A stretch of 7,456 nucleotides of DNA, from assembly GCA_001313065.1 (NCBI GenBank), contig BBFD01000203.1:1-7456 (forward strand). The letters are read 5' to 3'. Both the position numbers and the translations under genes were made by a program. This document shows, one piece after another, positions 6,949 through 7,456 of this stretch (positions are counted from its first letter, which is position 1; each line of letters begins with the position of its first letter). Source of the stretch: Silvimonas sp. JCM 19000 (lineage in GTDB: Bacteria > Pseudomonadota > Gammaproteobacteria > Burkholderiales > Chitinibacteraceae). Below the pieces are notes generated by a model, which had not been told where the DNA came from, did no database searches, and worked only from the letters and a program-made list of their open reading frames with translations.

Positions 6949-7456
6949 ATGCAACAGCTGCTGGCCCGCCGCCTGCCCCCACGTTTTCATTACGCCTGGA
7001 TCGCCATCGCGGTGGTGTTTCTGGTGATGCTGGTGACCGCCGGCATGCGCTCGACGCCCAGTGTAATGATGCAGGCCATGGAGCATGACCTGGGCTGGAG
7101 CCGCACCACCATTTCGGCGGCGCTATCGATCAACCTGGCCCTGTTTGGTTTGACTGGCCCCTTCGCCGCCGCCGCCATGCAACGTTTTGGCATCCGCCCG
7201 ACCGTGCTGACCGCCCTGCTGCTGCTGGCGCTCAGCATCGGACTGTCCAGTCTGATGACCGCCAAATGGCAAATGCTGTTGATCTGGGGCGTGGTGGTCG
7301 GGCTGGGCACCGGCGTGACCGCAATGACGCTGGGTGCGACCGTGGTCAGCCGCTGGTTTTCCGCGCGCCGTGGTCTGGCCATGGGTCTGCTGACCGCCAG
7401 TTCAGCGACCGGCCAGCTGCTGTTTCTGCCGCTGCTGGCGGCCTGGTCGAGCATCA
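6949..7456 (+). CDS. MFS transporter, N-terminal part (runs off the window)
   Basis: The frame is open from ATG 6949 to the window edge, giving 169 residues of an expected 400 or so. It starts with a short basic cytoplasmic end, then hydrophobic segments near 15-33, 54-76, 86-103, 108-132 and 144-165, fitting the first five helices of a major facilitator. Typical features are the amphipathic DLGWSRTTIS between helices 1 and 2, the loop MQRFGIRPT between helices 2 and 3 (a reduced motif A), and RWFSARRGLAMGL leading into helix 5. The style is that of the monocarboxylate/oxalate-formate antiporter branch, so an organic anion is a reasonable but unproven substrate. The ribosome binding site is weak (AGATAGA just before the ATG). 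The opposite-strand open frame at 6990-7454 is a shadow of this gene. Confidence 0.9.
   Translation, partial: MQQLLARRLPPRFHYAWIAIAVVFLVMLVTAGMRSTPSVMMQAMEHDLGWSRTTISAALSINLALFGLTGPFAAAAMQRFGIRPTVLTALLLLALSIGLSSLMTAKWQMLLIWGVVVGLGTGVTAMTLGATVVSRWFSARRGLAMGLLTASSATGQLLFLPLLAAWSSI

Noticed and set aside
6990..7454. 154-codon open frame on the - strand
   Set aside because: It is antisense to a clear MFS transporter frame, lacks family features, and is explained by codon bias in GC-rich DNA.

Overview
This 7.5 kb window is GC-rich, densely packed chromosomal DNA from a proteobacterium. It most resembles a betaproteobacterium, possibly a Neisseriales/Chitinibacteraceae-like organism. That guess rests on codon use, the housekeeping gene families present and the style of the predicted proteins, and it is not proven. 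I see no mobile element, phage gene, CRISPR array, toxin-antitoxin pair or RNA gene. Most genes belong to recognisable core families.

Layout, left to right. Positions 1-157 are a leader region with a perfect 7-bp inverted repeat. On the + strand follow a secreted/membrane-anchored TPR-like protein with a glycine-rich tail (158-1083) and a small multi-pass Mpo1-like (DUF962) membrane protein (1123-1593). On the - strand come a low-specificity L-threonine aldolase (2636 down to 1600), a GT9 heptosyltransferase-like glycosyltransferase (3688 down to 2707), a strong hairpin terminator (3825-3856) and a NagD/UmpH-type HAD phosphatase (4657 down to 3884). After a 124-bp divergent intergenic region, the + strand carries the stress response kinase SrkA (4782-5789), an exported TIGR03790-family protein of unknown function (5822-6844) and the first 169 residues of an MFS transporter (6949 to the edge).

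The glycosyltransferase and aldolase probably share a transcript, as do srkA and the TIGR03790 gene. The genes otherwise look like unrelated housekeeping neighbours rather than one pathway. Possible loose themes are envelope work (GT9, TPR protein, DUF962) and stress or metabolite housekeeping (SrkA, NagD).

The most striking feature is that four of the eight genes are broken by single- or double-base frameshifts, at least eight in total. All sit in or next to homopolymer runs, while the protein sequence is intact and motif-complete on both sides of each break. The A/T runs look too long (usually 7-8 where 5-6 would restore the frame) and the C/G runs look one base short. The simplest explanation is sequencing or consensus indel error in an otherwise functional genome. 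Real slippage or phase variation is possible but less likely. I did not find convincing evidence of a new multi-gene system here.
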